The translations under genes were made by a program, and so were the position numbers. A stretch of 64,000 bases of DNA from Providencia heimbachae ATCC 35613 (GTDB lineage: Bacteria > Pseudomonadota > Gammaproteobacteria > Enterobacterales > Enterobacteriaceae). The notes below the pieces were generated by a model that did no database searches, had not been told where the DNA came from, and saw only the letters and a list, made by a program, of their open reading frames with translations. This document shows positions 52,997-62,654 of this stretch, piece by piece (within the stretch, counting starts at the first letter, position 1; each line of letters begins with the position of its first letter). The stretch lies in assembly GCF_001655055.1 (NCBI RefSeq), contig NZ_LXEW01000042.1:1-64000 (forward strand), read 5' to 3'.

Positions 52997-55456
52997 GTGT
53001 TACCGATACTAGATGTAAGTGATGACTTACTTACTGCACTCAAAAACGCCCCTCAAGTCTTACTTAATGCGCCGACAGGGGCAGGAAAATCTACTCGGCT
53101 GCCACTGATTATTCTTCATAGTGATGCGATAGACGGTCGGATAATTATGCTTGAACCGCGCAGAATTGCCGCTCGAACAGTGGCTGCGCGCTTAGCGGAA
53201 CAGTTAGGAGAAGAGGTTGGTAATACTGTTGGCTTAAGAATGCGCTCAGAAACTAAAGTGAGTAAAAACACCCGCCTTGAGGTTGTGACCGAAGGGGTAC
53301 TGACGCGGCAATTACAAAATGACCCGATGCTCGAAGGTGTTGGGTTGGTTATTTTAGATGAGTTTCATGAGCGTAGTTTGCAGGCTGATCTTGGGTTAGC
53401 GTTATTGTTGGACTCTCAACAGGCATTACGTGATGACCTTAAAATTCTTATCATGTCAGCGACCTTAGATGACCAAGGATTAGCCCTGTTATTTCCGGAT
53501 GCGCCTATTATTACGTCGCAAGGACGTGCCTTCCCGGTTATTCGTGAATTTCATCCGATTAATCCAAATAAGTTATTTCATAAAGAAGTTGCAAATGCAG
53601 TTTGGCAGCTTTTAAAGCAAGAAACTGGCTCTTTGCTACTCTTTCTACCCGGAGTGGGCGAAATTGAAAAAGTGTGTAGAGAGCTCGAAGGAACAGTGAG
53701 TGAGGACATACTTTTATGTCCGATGTATGGCGCACTGCCAATCAAAATACAGCAACAAGCAATCGAACTCGCGCCTTTAGGGAAACGAAAAGTGGTGCTG
53801 GCGACGAATATTGCAGAAACCAGTTTAACGATTGAAGGCATTCGTTTGGTGGTGGATAGCGGTTTTGAGCGTATTGGCCAATTCAACCCACGTTCAGGAT
53901 TAACAAAACTAGTTAAACAACGCATTAGCCAAGCATCAATGACTCAACGAGCGGGTCGAGCGGGACGACTAGAGGCTGGGGTTTGTTGGCACCTATTTAG
54001 CCAAGAACAGGCCCAGCGAGCGACCCAATTTAGTGATGCTGAAATTAATCACAGTGATTTAAGTGCGTTATGGTTGTCGTTATTACAGTGGGGGTGCCAT
54101 GATGTGTCACAACTTAATTGGCTCGATACGCCGCCTAATGCCGCAATTGCTGCCGCGAAAGATTTGCTTTTCAACTTAGGCGCAACAAATAAGCAAGGAA
54201 AACTCTCGTCAATCGGCCAAAAAATGGCGGCACTAGGCAGTTCTGTGCGTACCGCTGCAATGTTATATAAAGCACAACAAAGCCAAAATAGGGAGGTTAT
54301 TCAGTTAGCTTCCTTATTGGTGGCAATTATTGAAGAGCCACCAAGAGGTTTTGAAAGTGATATTCGTCCTTATTTGGAGCGACCAACAGACAGTTGGTGT
54401 AGACGTGCTTCTATATTGAGTGAGCAAAAAGTCACAGCGGTAGTTGGCCGCAATTTAGCGTTAATAAGTAAGTGGTTACCAACACTATTAGCCGCAGGGT
54501 TCCCCGAACAAATAGCAAAAAATCGAGATAATCAATTTCGCTACCAATTGGCAAGTGGATTAGGCGCATCGCTAAATGAGTCAGATCCATTAATTGGTAC
54601 TTCATGGCTGATGGTCGCGTCGGTGTGGCAGCCTGAATCCTCGGCTGATGCGCGTATTTCCTTGTCCTATCCGGTTGAAATAGAACAGCTACGTTCTGAT
54701 TGCCCGCAGCTATTTATGACACAAGAAACCGTTGAATGGGATGAACAAAAAGGCAGCTTACTGGCTTGGAAACGTTTACAATGCGGTCAAATCGTCGTTC
54801 AATCAGAACGATTAAATAAACCCGAAAAAAGTGAAATAAAAAAGGCGCTAATTCACTGGATAACCCAAAATGGTTTGATGCAGTTAAATTGGCAAGAAGA
54901 GGCATTACAGCTATGTATTCGCTGTATGTTGGCTAACCAATATTTTCCTAATATATCGCTACCAAGCTTTGATGATGAGTCCTTATTAGCTTCAATTGAT
55001 GAGTGGTTAGCGCCGTATTTAGATGGCGTCACCAACAAGCAAAAGCTGTTGAATATTAATTTAACTCAGTTATTAGTCAATCGTTTGGATTGGCAGCAAA
55101 AACAGTGGCTCAACAGTACTTTTCCAACAACCTATCATGCACCTTCTGGCAGTGATGTGAGTATTCACTATGCCTTGGATAAGCCACCAGTTATCGAAAT
55201 TCGTATGCAAGAAATGTATGGTGAAAAACAACATCCAACGGTAGCACAAGGTAAAATTGCGCTAACGCTGTCATTACTTTCCCCGGCAAGAAGACCACTA
55301 CAAATTACCCAAGACTTGGGTGCTTTTTGGCAAGGTAGCTATAAAGCGATCCAAAAAGAGATGAAAGGGCGTTATCCAAAACATTTATGGCCAGACGATC
55401 CGGCGAATACGGCACCAACAAGACAAACAAAAAAAGCGATGATGAGTGCGAAATAA
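52997..55456 (+). CDS. hrpB: ATP-dependent RNA helicase-like protein HrpB
   Basis: An 819-residue DEAH-box helicase-like protein starting at a GTG (52997). Motif I is LLNAPTGAGKST (about residues 22-33), motif II DEFH (DE-x-H box), motif III MSATL, motif VI QRAGRAGR; the C-terminal HrpB-specific domain ends in KGRYPKHLWPDDP. A TGGAG 11 bases ahead is the only ribosome site. Biochemical role in Enterobacterales is poorly known. Upstream neighbour of mrcB as in E. coli. Confidence 0.95.
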   Translation: MLPILDVSDDLLTALKNAPQVLLNAPTGAGKSTRLPLIILHSDAIDGRIIMLEPRRIAARTVAARLAEQLGEEVGNTVGLRMRSETKVSKNTRLEVVTEGVLTRQLQNDPMLEGVGLVILDEFHERSLQADLGLALLLDSQQALRDDLKILIMSATLDDQGLALLFPDAPIITSQGRAFPVIREFHPINPNKLFHKEVANAVWQLLKQETGSLLLFLPGVGEIEKVCRELEGTVSEDILLCPMYGALPIKIQQQAIELAPLGKRKVVLATNIAETSLTIEGIRLVVDSGFERIGQFNPRSGLTKLVKQRISQASMTQRAGRAGRLEAGVCWHLFSQEQAQRATQFSDAEINHSDLSALWLSLLQWGCHDVSQLNWLDTPPNAAIAAAKDLLFNLGATNKQGKLSSIGQKMAALGSSVRTAAMLYKAQQSQNREVIQLASLLVAIIEEPPRGFESDIRPYLERPTDSWCRRASILSEQKVTAVVGRNLALISKWLPTLLAAGFPEQIAKNRDNQFRYQLASGLGASLNESDPLIGTSWLMVASVWQPESSADARISLSYPVEIEQLRSDCPQLFMTQETVEWDEQKGSLLAWKRLQCGQIVVQSERLNKPEKSEIKKALIHWITQNGLMQLNWQEEALQLCIRCMLANQYFPNISLPSFDDESLLASIDEWLAPYLDGVTNKQKLLNINLTQLLVNRLDWQQKQWLNSTFPTTYHAPSGSDVSIHYALDKPPVIEIRMQEMYGEKQHPTVAQGKIALTLSLLSPARRPLQITQDLGAFWQGSYKAIQKEMKGRYPKHLWPDDPANTAPTRQTKKAMMSAK

Positions 55457-55621
55457 CCCGTTTTTATGCTCTAATAGCGGGTCATAAAAAGAGAGAATCG
55501 CCTATTTCGACAGAGTAAGGAAATGTAATTAAGAGCTTTCCCCTGTGAAATCGCCGAGGTTATGGGCCAAAATCAATGGCAAGTACCGAATAATGAAGCA
55601 ATTAAGTGATGTGGAGACACC

Positions 55622-58159
55622 ATGTCCGGTAAAGACAATAATGAACCAATAGGCAGACGTAGTAAAAAAGCTGCTGAGAAAAAACAATCTTCCTCCCGTC
55701 GTCGTAGAGACCGCGATGATTACGATGATGAAGATTTACTTGAAGATGATGATATTGATGACCAATATCTCGATGATGAAGAAGATGAAGAAGAGCAAAT
55801 GGCTAAAAAAGGCTCAAAGAATAAGAAAACGCGTAAGGTAAAAAGTAAATGGCGTTGGTTCTGGCTACTCGTCAAACTGATGGTTGTATTTGCCGTTTTA
55901 CTGGCAGCTTACGGTTTTTATTTAAATCAGCAAATTAAAGAACGCCTCGATGGTAAGGTTTGGGATCTCCCAGCTGCGGTGTATGGTCGTATGGTTAACC
56001 TTGAACCGGGAATGGATTATAGCCAAGTCGAAATGGCGCGTTTGCTTGAAGGTATGCAGTATCGAAAAGTCAGTAAGATAACGACTTCTGGTGAATTTGT
56101 CGTACGTGGAAATAGCATCGAAATTTTACGTCGCCCATTTAACTTCCCTGATCAAAAAGAAGGGCAAATACTGGCTCGCTTGGTGTTTGAAGATGGGTCG
56201 TTAAGTAAAATAGAAAATATGGAAAATGGCCGTTCATTTGGCTTTTTCCGCTTAGATCCAAAACTGATTACTATGATGCAGTCGGCAAATAATGAGCAAC
56301 GTTTAGTGCTGCCATTATCAGACTTTCCAGATTCATTGGTAAAAATCCTGCTAGAAACCGAAGATAGAAATTTTTATGAGCATGATGGTGTCAGTTTATA
56401 TTCTATCGGCCGTGCGGTTGTCGCGAACTTAACCGCAGGGCGTTCTGTTCAAGGGGGAAGTACCCTAACTCAACAGTTAGTTAAAAACCTATTTTTGACC
56501 AATGAACGTACATTAAAGCGTAAAGCCAATGAAGCTTATATGGCAATCTTGCTAGATTATAACTATAGCAAGGAGCGTATTCTTGAGCTTTATTTGAACG
56601 AAGTATTTTTAGGGCAAAATGGTAATGATGAAATCCGCGGTTTCCCATTAGCTAGCCTGTATTACTTTGGTCGCCCAATTAATGAGTTGAGTTTTGATCA
56701 GCAAGCGCTGTTAGTGGGAATGGTTCAAGGTGCATCGACCTATAACCCGTGGACTAAGCCACAAAATGCGATTAAACGTCGTAATATTGTGCTAAAAATT
56801 CTTGAAACACGGGGTGTTATCGATCACGAAATGTATCAGGTTTTAAGTGCAAGGCCGCTAGGTGTTAAAACAAGGGAAGGGCTTGTTGCTTCCCAACCCG
56901 CGTTTATGCAAATGGTTCGATTAGAGCTAAATGAAAAATTAGGGGATCAGATTAAAGCGCTATCTGGCGCAAAAATTTTCACCACGCTGGATCCTGTTGC
57001 TCAAACCGCCGCAGAGAATGCGGTAGAAGCGGGCGTGGCTGACTTACGTAAAACACGAAAACTAGATGATATTGAAGGTGCAATGGTAGTCGTTGACCGC
57101 ATCAATGGCGAAGTCAGGGCCATGGTCGGTGGTTCACAACCGCAATTCTCTGGTTTTAACCGTGCCTTGAATGCACGCCGTAGTATTGGGTCGCTGGCTA
57201 AACCGCCAGTTTATCTCGCGGCACTGAGTGAGCCAGATCGTTTCCGGTTAAATACATGGCTTAAAGATGAACCACTGTCAGTTAAAGTGGGGAATCAAAC
57301 GTGGAGTCCAAGAAACTACAGCCGCAACTTTAATGGTCGCATGATGCTGGTGGATGCACTGGCGAAATCGCAAAATATTCCGACGGTTAACTTAGGGTTA
57401 GAAATCGGCCTTGACCAAATAGTTAATACCTTTGTTCGATTAGGCGCACCAGCGGCTGCTATCGAAAAAGTGCCGGCGATGTTGTTAGGTGCAATAAACT
57501 TAACCCCAGCGGAAGTGGCTCAGGTTTATCAAACGATTGGCGGTGATGGGAACCGCGCAAAACTGTCTGCACTGCGTTCTGTTATTGATGGTGATGGTAA
57601 AGAAATCTACCAAAGCTATCCATCCGCTGAACGCGCGGTTCCATCGCAAGCGGCTTACCTCGCATTATACGGTATGCAGCAAGTAGTTCAGCAAGGAACT
57701 GGCCGAGTTTTATTATCCAAATACAGTAAATACAATTTGGCGGGTAAAACCGGAACCACCAACGATTTACGTGATAGCTGGTATGCGGGTATCGACGGAA
57801 AGGAAGTGGCGATTGTTTGGGTTGGTCGAGATAATAATGGCCCAACCCAATTAACCGGGGCGACAGGCGCATTAAAACTGTATCAACGTTATCTTGATAA
57901 CCAAGCCCCATTAGCACTGATAAATCGTCCACCAGAAGGCATTGTGGGCATGAGAGTGATGATGGATGGTCAGTTTAGTTGCTCGAACTTAGGCGGTGGT
58001 AGAATGTTACCGGTCTGGACTGATAATCCAGAAAGCCTATGCCAAAGTTCTGAAGAACAAGCGCCAGTGTGGAATTTGAATGGCTCGAATGAGAATTCAC
58101 AAGACAGTGATGCGCCGGATTGGGTGAAGGATATGTTTGGCGATACGCCTAGCCAGTAG
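55622..58159 (+). CDS. mrcB: penicillin-binding protein 1B
   Basis: Bifunctional peptidoglycan synthase of 845 residues (E. coli 844). An acidic/basic cytoplasmic tail (about 1-78, with a run of Asp/Glu), one membrane anchor ([21 protein letters not shown]), the UB2H domain that binds LpoB, a GT51 domain ([14 protein letters not shown] with catalytic Glu, [12 protein letters not shown]) and a transpeptidase with S-x-x-K (SLAK), SQN and KTGTT. Located in the inner membrane. An ERIC element begins two bases after its stop. Confidence 0.97.
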   Translation: MSGKDNNEPIGRRSKKAAEKKQSSSRRRRDRDDYDDEDLLEDDDIDDQYLDDEEDEEEQMAKKGSKNKKTRKVKSKWRWFWLLVKLMVVFAVLLAAYGFYLNQQIKERLDGKVWDLPAAVYGRMVNLEPGMDYSQVEMARLLEGMQYRKVSKITTSGEFVVRGNSIEILRRPFNFPDQKEGQILARLVFEDGSLSKIENMENGRSFGFFRLDPKLITMMQSANNEQRLVLPLSDFPDSLVKILLETEDRNFYEHDGVSLYSIGRAVVANLTAGRSVQGGSTLTQQLVKNLFLTNERTLKRKANEAYMAILLDYNYSKERILELYLNEVFLGQNGNDEIRGFPLASLYYFGRPINELSFDQQALLVGMVQGASTYNPWTKPQNAIKRRNIVLKILETRGVIDHEMYQVLSARPLGVKTREGLVASQPAFMQMVRLELNEKLGDQIKALSGAKIFTTLDPVAQTAAENAVEAGVADLRKTRKLDDIEGAMVVVDRINGEVRAMVGGSQPQFSGFNRALNARRSIGSLAKPPVYLAALSEPDRFRLNTWLKDEPLSVKVGNQTWSPRNYSRNFNGRMMLVDALAKSQNIPTVNLGLEIGLDQIVNTFVRLGAPAAAIEKVPAMLLGAINLTPAEVAQVYQTIGGDGNRAKLSALRSVIDGDGKEIYQSYPSAERAVPSQAAYLALYGMQQVVQQGTGRVLLSKYSKYNLAGKTGTTNDLRDSWYAGIDGKEVAIVWVGRDNNGPTQLTGATGALKLYQRYLDNQAPLALINRPPEGIVGMRVMMDGQFSCSNLGGGRMLPVWTDNPESLCQSSEEQAPVWNLNGSNENSQDSDAPDWVKDMFGDTPSQ

Positions 58160-58160
58160 T

Positions 58161-58262
58161 CCTCGTCATACTTCAAGCTGTCGCGTTGTTGGCTTCATTT
58201 GGCTACTCGGGTCACATACTTGTGTATGTTGCCCGAGATATCCGCATTCGCTGCCTAGCCGA
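58161..58262 (+). repeat. truncated ERIC element after mrcB
   Basis: Starts CCTCGTCATACTTCAAGC and carries the core blocks up to CTGCCTAGC, then stops where the next copy begins, lacking about 24 right-end bases. Confidence 0.85.
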
Positions 58263-58387
58263 ATCCTCGTCATACTTCAAGCTGTCGCGTTGTTGGCTTC
58301 ATTTGGCTACTCGGGTCACATACTTGTGTATGTTCCTCGAGATATCCTCATTTGCCGCCTAGCGACAGTTTGAATTATTTAGAGGAT
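58263..58387 (+). repeat. ERIC element after mrcB
   Basis: Full 125-bp copy, ATCCTC to GAGGAT, directly abutting the truncated copy and over 90 percent identical to it by eye across the first 75 bases. The pair forms a near-tandem duplication. Confidence 0.9.
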
Positions 58388-58403
58388 TGTTTGGTGTTCT
58401 AAA

Positions 58404-58428
58404 GAACACAGAACACAGAACACAGAAC
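58404..58428 (+). repeat. heptamer repeat GAACACA
   Basis: Three perfect GAACACA units and a partial fourth (GAACAA), just upstream of the hemL terminator. A slippage-prone tract in noncoding DNA. Confidence 0.8.
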
Positions 58429-58429
58429 A

Positions 58430-58466
58430 AAAAAGAGGCGCTACCATTGATTTGATAGCGCCTCTT
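58430..58466 (-). terminator. terminator of hemL
   Basis: AGAGGCGCTA (58434-58443) pairs perfectly with TAGCGCCTCT (58456-58465); read on the minus strand it is followed by TTTTTTG. Confidence 0.88.
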
Positions 58467-58483
58467 TTGTCTCTAAAGAAAAA

Positions 58484-59773
58484 TTATTTCTCGTTCATTT
58501 TTCTGAAGGCGTTTTCTGCCGCTTTAACCGTTTTCTCAATGTCAGCATCACTATGGGCGATGGACATAAAGCCTGCTTCAAATGCAGAAGGGGCGAGATA
58601 GATGCCTTGTTCTAACATCAGGTGGAAGAACTTTTTGAAGCGCTCAACATCGCAATCCATCACGTCTTGGTAGCAAGTCACCGTTTTTGCATCCGTGAAG
58701 AAAAGACCAAACATTCCACCGACATGATTGATAACCATTGGAATACCTTGCTCTTGTGAGACACGTTTTAGTCCACGAGCCAGGTTTTCTGTTAATTCAT
58801 TGAGACGTGAATGAACACCAGTTTGCGAAACTTCTTTTAAACATGCAAGACCCGCAGCCATCGCGACAGGGTTGCCGGATAATGTTCCTGCTTGATAAAC
58901 AGGGCCAATAGGAGCGAGTTTTTCCATCACCTTAATGCTTCCACCAAAAGCACCGACAGGCATGCCGCCACCGATAATTTTACCTAAGCAGGTTAGGTCG
59001 GGGCTAACATCATAATAATCTTGTGCGCCACCTAATGCGACACGAAAACCGGTCATCACTTCATCAATGATTAGTAGTGCATTGAATTCATCACACAAGG
59101 CACGTAAACCGGGTAAAAACTCTGCAGTTGGCGGAACACAGTTCATGTTGCCTGCAACGGGTTCAACAATCACACAGGCTACTTCTTCTGGATATTTTTC
59201 AAAAACTTTGCGTACTGATGTAAGGTCGTTATAGGTACAGGTTAACGTGTGTTTAACAAAGTCCTCAGGCACACCCGGAGAATTTGGCTCACCCATGGTC
59301 AGTGCACCTGAACCTGCTTTAACTAATAAACAGTCAGCATGTCCATGGTAACAACCTTCAAATTTAATGATTTTATCGCGACCTGTGTAACCACGAGCAA
59401 GACGAATGGCGCTCATTGTGGCTTCAGTGCCTGAGTTGACCATGCGAACCATATCTATTGAAGGAACAAGTTCGCAGACTAATTTTGCCATATCCACTTC
59501 AGCCGCGGTGGGTGCGCCAAAGCTTAAACCTTTGTGAACGGCTTTAATCACTGCATCGCGTATAGCGGGGTGATTGTGTCCCAGAACCATCGGGCCCCAA
59601 GAGCCAACATAATCAACGTAGGCTTTACCGTCTACATCATAAATATACGCGCCGTCAGCACGATCGATAAATATCGGGGTGCCGCCAACTCCATTAAAAG
59701 CACGCACGGGGGAGTTAACACCGCCGGGGATTGACCGCTGTGCTTCTTCGTATAATTCTATTGATTGGCGCAT
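58484..59773 (-). CDS. hemL: glutamate-1-semialdehyde 2,1-aminomutase
   Basis: PLP enzyme making 5-aminolevulinate, the first committed tetrapyrrole precursor. It has 429 residues. Landmarks: [13 protein letters not shown] at the start, the [18 protein letters not shown] cofactor pocket, [10 protein letters not shown], the PLP-binding Lys in [17 protein letters not shown] (about residue 267), and QAGTLSGNP. It is a monocistronic unit with its own terminator. The fhu genes that separate mrcB and hemL in E. coli are absent. Confidence 0.97.
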   Translation of the reverse strand: MRQSIELYEEAQRSIPGGVNSPVRAFNGVGGTPIFIDRADGAYIYDVDGKAYVDYVGSWGPMVLGHNHPAIRDAVIKAVHKGLSFGAPTAAEVDMAKLVCELVPSIDMVRMVNSGTEATMSAIRLARGYTGRDKIIKFEGCYHGHADCLLVKAGSGALTMGEPNSPGVPEDFVKHTLTCTYNDLTSVRKVFEKYPEEVACVIVEPVAGNMNCVPPTAEFLPGLRALCDEFNALLIIDEVMTGFRVALGGAQDYYDVSPDLTCLGKIIGGGMPVGAFGGSIKVMEKLAPIGPVYQAGTLSGNPVAMAAGLACLKEVSQTGVHSRLNELTENLARGLKRVSQEQGIPMVINHVGGMFGLFFTDAKTVTCYQDVMDCDVERFKKFFHLMLEQGIYLAPSAFEAGFMSIAHSDADIEKTVKAAENAFRKMNEK

Positions 59774-59986
59774 AACAAGGCTCCTAAAAGAGGCTAAACA
59801 AAAAAGTTTCCTGTATTCTAAAGCACTGTACCAATTAAACCAAATGTTGAACCCGAGTTATGTAGAATGTGCGAATTAGATAACAACACTTGAACGATTT
59901 AATCAGGTGACGGATAATTAGCATAATTGATCTGAGTAAGTTTCGGCTTACACATGAATTTACCGGTCACCGGTCTGGAGTTAAAT

Positions 59987-60331
59987 ATGAATAATGATGC
60001 AGCTTTGCCACTACAGTTTACTGATGCGGCAGCAATTAAAGTTAAAGACTTAGTTTCTGATGAAGACAACCCAAACCTGCGTCTACGTGTTTATATCACC
60101 GGTGGCGGTTGTAGTGGTTTCCAATATGGTTTTACCTTTGACGACCAAATCAACGACGGTGACATGACCATCGAAAAACAAGGTGTAGCGCTGGTAGTCG
60201 ACCCAATGAGCCTGCAATATCTCGTGGGTGGAAGTGTTGACTATACTGAAGGTTTAGAAGGGTCGCGTTTTATTGTGACGAATCCAAATGCTAAGTCTAC
60301 GTGTGGTTGTGGGTCTTCATTTAGCGTCTAA
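59987..60331 (+). CDS. erpA: A-type iron-sulfur carrier protein ErpA
   Basis: Delivers [4Fe-4S]/[2Fe-2S] clusters to targets such as the isoprenoid enzymes IspG/IspH. It has 114 residues from the ATG at 59987 with GGAG ahead (the frame is open to 59954). The three cluster Cys are in GGGCSGF and CGCGSSF at the C-terminus. It is almost identical to E. coli ErpA. Divergent from hemL. Confidence 0.97.
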   Translation: MNNDAALPLQFTDAAAIKVKDLVSDEDNPNLRLRVYITGGGCSGFQYGFTFDDQINDGDMTIEKQGVALVVDPMSLQYLVGGSVDYTEGLEGSRFIVTNPNAKSTCGCGSSFSV

Positions 60332-60345
60332 TTCGTCATATTTCG

Positions 60346-60471
60346 ATTTTTCGTCATATTTCGCGCTGTGGCGTTGTTGGCTTCATTCGGCTATTCGGGT
60401 CACATACTTATGTATGCTCCCCGAGATATCCTCACTTGCCGCCTAGCCACAACATGAACTATTTAGAAAAA
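60346..60471 (+). repeat. ERIC element after erpA
   Basis: Complete copy with variant ends (TTTTTCGTCATATTTC ... GAACTATTTAGAAAAA). A duplicated fragment of its left end (ATTCGTCATATTTCG) precedes it at 60331-60345. Confidence 0.88.
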
Positions 60472-60483
60472 TAAATCTTCGTT

Positions 60484-60559
60484 ATATACTCAAAATATTA
60501 CATTCTCTGGCGTTGTTGGCTTCATTCGGCTACTCGGGTCACATACTTACGTATGCTCC
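60484..60559 (+). repeat. broken ERIC element
   Basis: A degenerate left end, then the intact core CGTTGTTGGCTTCATTCGG to CACATACTTACGTATGCTCC, truncated exactly where the next copy starts. Confidence 0.8.
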
Positions 60560-60688
60560 TATTTTTCGTCATATTTCAAGTTGTGACTGCATTGGCTTCA
60601 TTCGTCAATCCTAGTCACATACTTGTGTATGCTCCCAGGGTTTTCCTCATTTTGCCGCCTTGCCACAACTCGAACTATTTAGAAAAAT
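60560..60688 (+). repeat. ERIC element upstream of the btuF 3' end
   Basis: Complete copy with ends ATTTTTCGTCATATTTC and GAACTATTTAGAAAAAT; its core is more diverged (TGACTGCATTGGCTTCATTC). Confidence 0.85.
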
Positions 60689-60697
60689 ACAATCTAT

Positions 60698-60746
60698 AAT
60701 TCTTAATTCTTAATTCTTAATTCTTAATTCTTAATTCTTAATTTTT
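60698..60746 (+). repeat. heptanucleotide microsatellite AATTCTT x6
   Basis: Six perfect AATTCTT units and a seventh altered one (AATTTTT), ending at the btuF stop codon. Copy-number change would not alter the protein, but the tract lies in the btuF 3' untranslated region. Confidence 0.9.
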
Positions 60747-61582
60747 CAATTCGGCAGAGCGTTTAGCTGTTCGCACAGTTGCTCGGTAGCGTTGATGATG
60801 CGTGGGCCAGCGCGGTGAAACCAGTCTTCATTTAAGCGAATGATCGGAACATCCAATTGACCGTACCAAAAAGATTTTACTGCCTTTTCTTGGGCTTCAT
60901 TTCCGGTGATTAAAATAACTTCTGGTTTACGGGTAAGCACTTGCTCTCGGCTGACCTGTGGCCATTGAACAGCGCTATTTTCAAAAATATTTTCTCCCCC
61001 ACAAAGCTTAACTACATCATTTTGAATGGTGTGATTTCCCGCGCTAAATAAAGGCTGCGTACCAAGTTGAATAAATACCCGCTTGCGAGGATTAGCGATG
61101 GAGTATTGTTGCTTTTGCTTTGCCAAAATTGCTTGCATAGCGGCAACATTTTGATGAGCAACATCAGGATGTTCACTGTATTGCGCCAGTTCGCCAATGG
61201 CAGCAATCACTTCATCAATATTTTGTGGATCAAAATAGATGATAGGGATACCTAATGAAGCAAGCTGATCCAGTGGACGCTGTGGATTACCACCACGCCA
61301 AGCAAGGATCAAATCGGGTTTAAGCGCAATAATACGTTCGACATTTAAGCCTTGCCAGTCTGAAACTTGTTCGAGCTTTTTGGCTTGTTCTGGGTAATCG
61401 GAGTAAGCACTCACGGCGATTAAGTGGCTACCTAAGCCAGCTTCATAAGCTAGCTCGGTATTGGCTGGAGACAAACTAATAATGCGTTGTTTAGGCTCGG
61501 CAAATACAGAAGAAGAAAAAATAGATATCAAAAATAGAGCCGTAATTAGGCGTAACCGGGCGTGAATATTTTTCATCGTCAT
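60746..61582 (-). CDS. btuF: vitamin B12-binding periplasmic protein BtuF
   Basis: Substrate-binding protein of the BtuCDF cobalamin importer. It has 278 residues with a signal peptide ending [24 protein letters not shown]; the two lobes typical of cluster-A binding proteins carry [21 protein letters not shown] and the C-terminal [19 protein letters not shown]. Known positions facing B12 (Trp and Tyr near the cleft) are plausible but not confirmed. btuC/btuD are elsewhere. No cobalamin riboswitch was seen upstream. Confidence 0.92.
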   Translation of the reverse strand: MTMKNIHARLRLITALFLISIFSSSVFAEPKQRIISLSPANTELAYEAGLGSHLIAVSAYSDYPEQAKKLEQVSDWQGLNVERIIALKPDLILAWRGGNPQRPLDQLASLGIPIIYFDPQNIDEVIAAIGELAQYSEHPDVAHQNVAAMQAILAKQKQQYSIANPRKRVFIQLGTQPLFSAGNHTIQNDVVKLCGGENIFENSAVQWPQVSREQVLTRKPEVILITGNEAQEKAVKSFWYGQLDVPIIRLNEDWFHRAGPRIINATEQLCEQLNALPN

Positions 61583-61629
61583 TATTTTAATATTAAAAGT
61601 TATTTAATAAAAAGGCATAACAGAATATG

Positions 61630-61725
61630 CGTTATACCAATAAGTTTGACGTATATACTCATCATTCTTCAAGTTGCTTGAGCGTTACATTAACTCAAGC
61701 AACTTAAACTATTTTGGGTATAACG
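61630..61725. repeat. internally deleted ERIC-like palindrome
   Basis: Outer arms CGTTATACC (61630-61638) and GGTATAACG (61717-61725) enclose ERIC-type ends (TCATTCTTCAAGTTGC and GCAACTTAAACTATT) joined by the stem CTTGAG/CTCAAG without the ERIC core. Lies between mtnN and btuF; could act as a terminator. Confidence 0.5.
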
Positions 61726-61727
61726 AT

Positions 61728-62420
61728 TTAAGCGAGTTCGGCGAGGATCGCGTTAATCATTAACGATGACTGACGAGCCGCAACAGGAAGAAACTCATCA
61801 AAACTGGTGTGAGATTCTTTATCTGCCACATCCGAAATTGCACGTACCACAACAAAAGGCACCCCAAATTGATGGCAAACTTGGCCGATAGCAGTGGCTT
61901 CCATTTCAACGGCAGCAACCTGTGGGAACATCGATTTAATCCGCGCTAAAGGCTCTGCGCCATTAATAAAAGCATCCCCACTACAAATTAAACCGCGAAC
62001 GGCATTCATATCCAGTAGGGAAATACATTTCTCAGCAGCTTCAATTAATTTTTGGTCAGCAACAAAAGCTGGTGGGCACTGCGCCATTTGACCAGGCTCA
62101 TAACCAAATGCGGTCACATCAGCATCGTGATAGCGTACTTCTGTGGAAACAACAATATCCCCAACATTTAAACGAGGATCTAATCCGCCGGCAGAACCGG
62201 TATTGATAACCACATCGGGCTGAAAATGTTCTAAAAGTAGTGTTGTACCGATAGCGGCGGCAACTTTACCAATGCCTGATTTAAGCAGGGCGACATCAAT
62301 ACCATTTAGCTTACCGGTATAAATTTCACAACCTGCACGGTTGAGCGTTTTGCAATTTTCAATTTGGGCACGGAGGATGGCGATCTCTTGTTCCATTGCA
62401 CCTATGATACCGATTTTCAT
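61728..62420 (-). CDS. mtnN: 5'-methylthioadenosine/S-adenosylhomocysteine nucleosidase
   Basis: Cleaves MTA and SAH, recycling methionine and allowing AI-2 formation. It has 230 residues from the ATG at 62420 (start [16 protein letters not shown] with the catalytic-type Glu; the frame is open to 62453). [33 protein letters not shown] and [14 protein letters not shown] (catalytic Asp) are in place. It heads the btuF side of the locus as in E. coli and is divergent from dgt. Confidence 0.96.
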   Translation of the reverse strand: MKIGIIGAMEQEIAILRAQIENCKTLNRAGCEIYTGKLNGIDVALLKSGIGKVAAAIGTTLLLEHFQPDVVINTGSAGGLDPRLNVGDIVVSTEVRYHDADVTAFGYEPGQMAQCPPAFVADQKLIEAAEKCISLLDMNAVRGLICSGDAFINGAEPLARIKSMFPQVAAVEMEATAIGQVCHQFGVPFVVVRAISDVADKESHTSFDEFLPVAARQSSLMINAILAELA

Positions 62421-62438
62421 TGTGTAATACTCTCTATT

Positions 62439-62479
62439 GGGTATGCCCGTCATTCTTGGTGCGGTAGAGTTGTTGGCTA
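62439..62479 (+). repeat. ERIC left-end fragment in the mtnN-dgt gap
   Basis: GGGTATGCCCGTCATTCTTGG followed by GAGTTGTTGGCT matches the first 40 or so bases of ERIC elements; the rest is missing. Confidence 0.55.
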
Positions 62480-62654
62480 ACTACAATACACCTTATTTAA
62501 GGTATATTGATTGAGCCGAAAATTGCGCTAAAAAATCGTGAGCAGGATATTAAAAAAAGATGGGTAAAGTGTAGCATTGAAATACAATTTGCAGGGAGTT
62601 TTTCTGTGTTTGGAGCCTGTGAATAAACGTTAAGTAAAAGGGCAAGGAGTGAGC

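Noticed and set aside
58161-58387. Near-tandem repeats as a CRISPR array
   Set aside because: Repeat units are about 100-125 bp with ERIC core and ends, no short regular spacers and no cas genes.
60332-60745. Repeat-rich erpA-btuF gap as a CRISPR or phage attachment region
   Set aside because: Explained by three ERIC copies and a heptamer microsatellite; no integrase or tRNA.
61583-61727. Cobalamin riboswitch near btuF
   Set aside because: No B12-box-like conserved core could be found; the region is a core-less ERIC palindrome.
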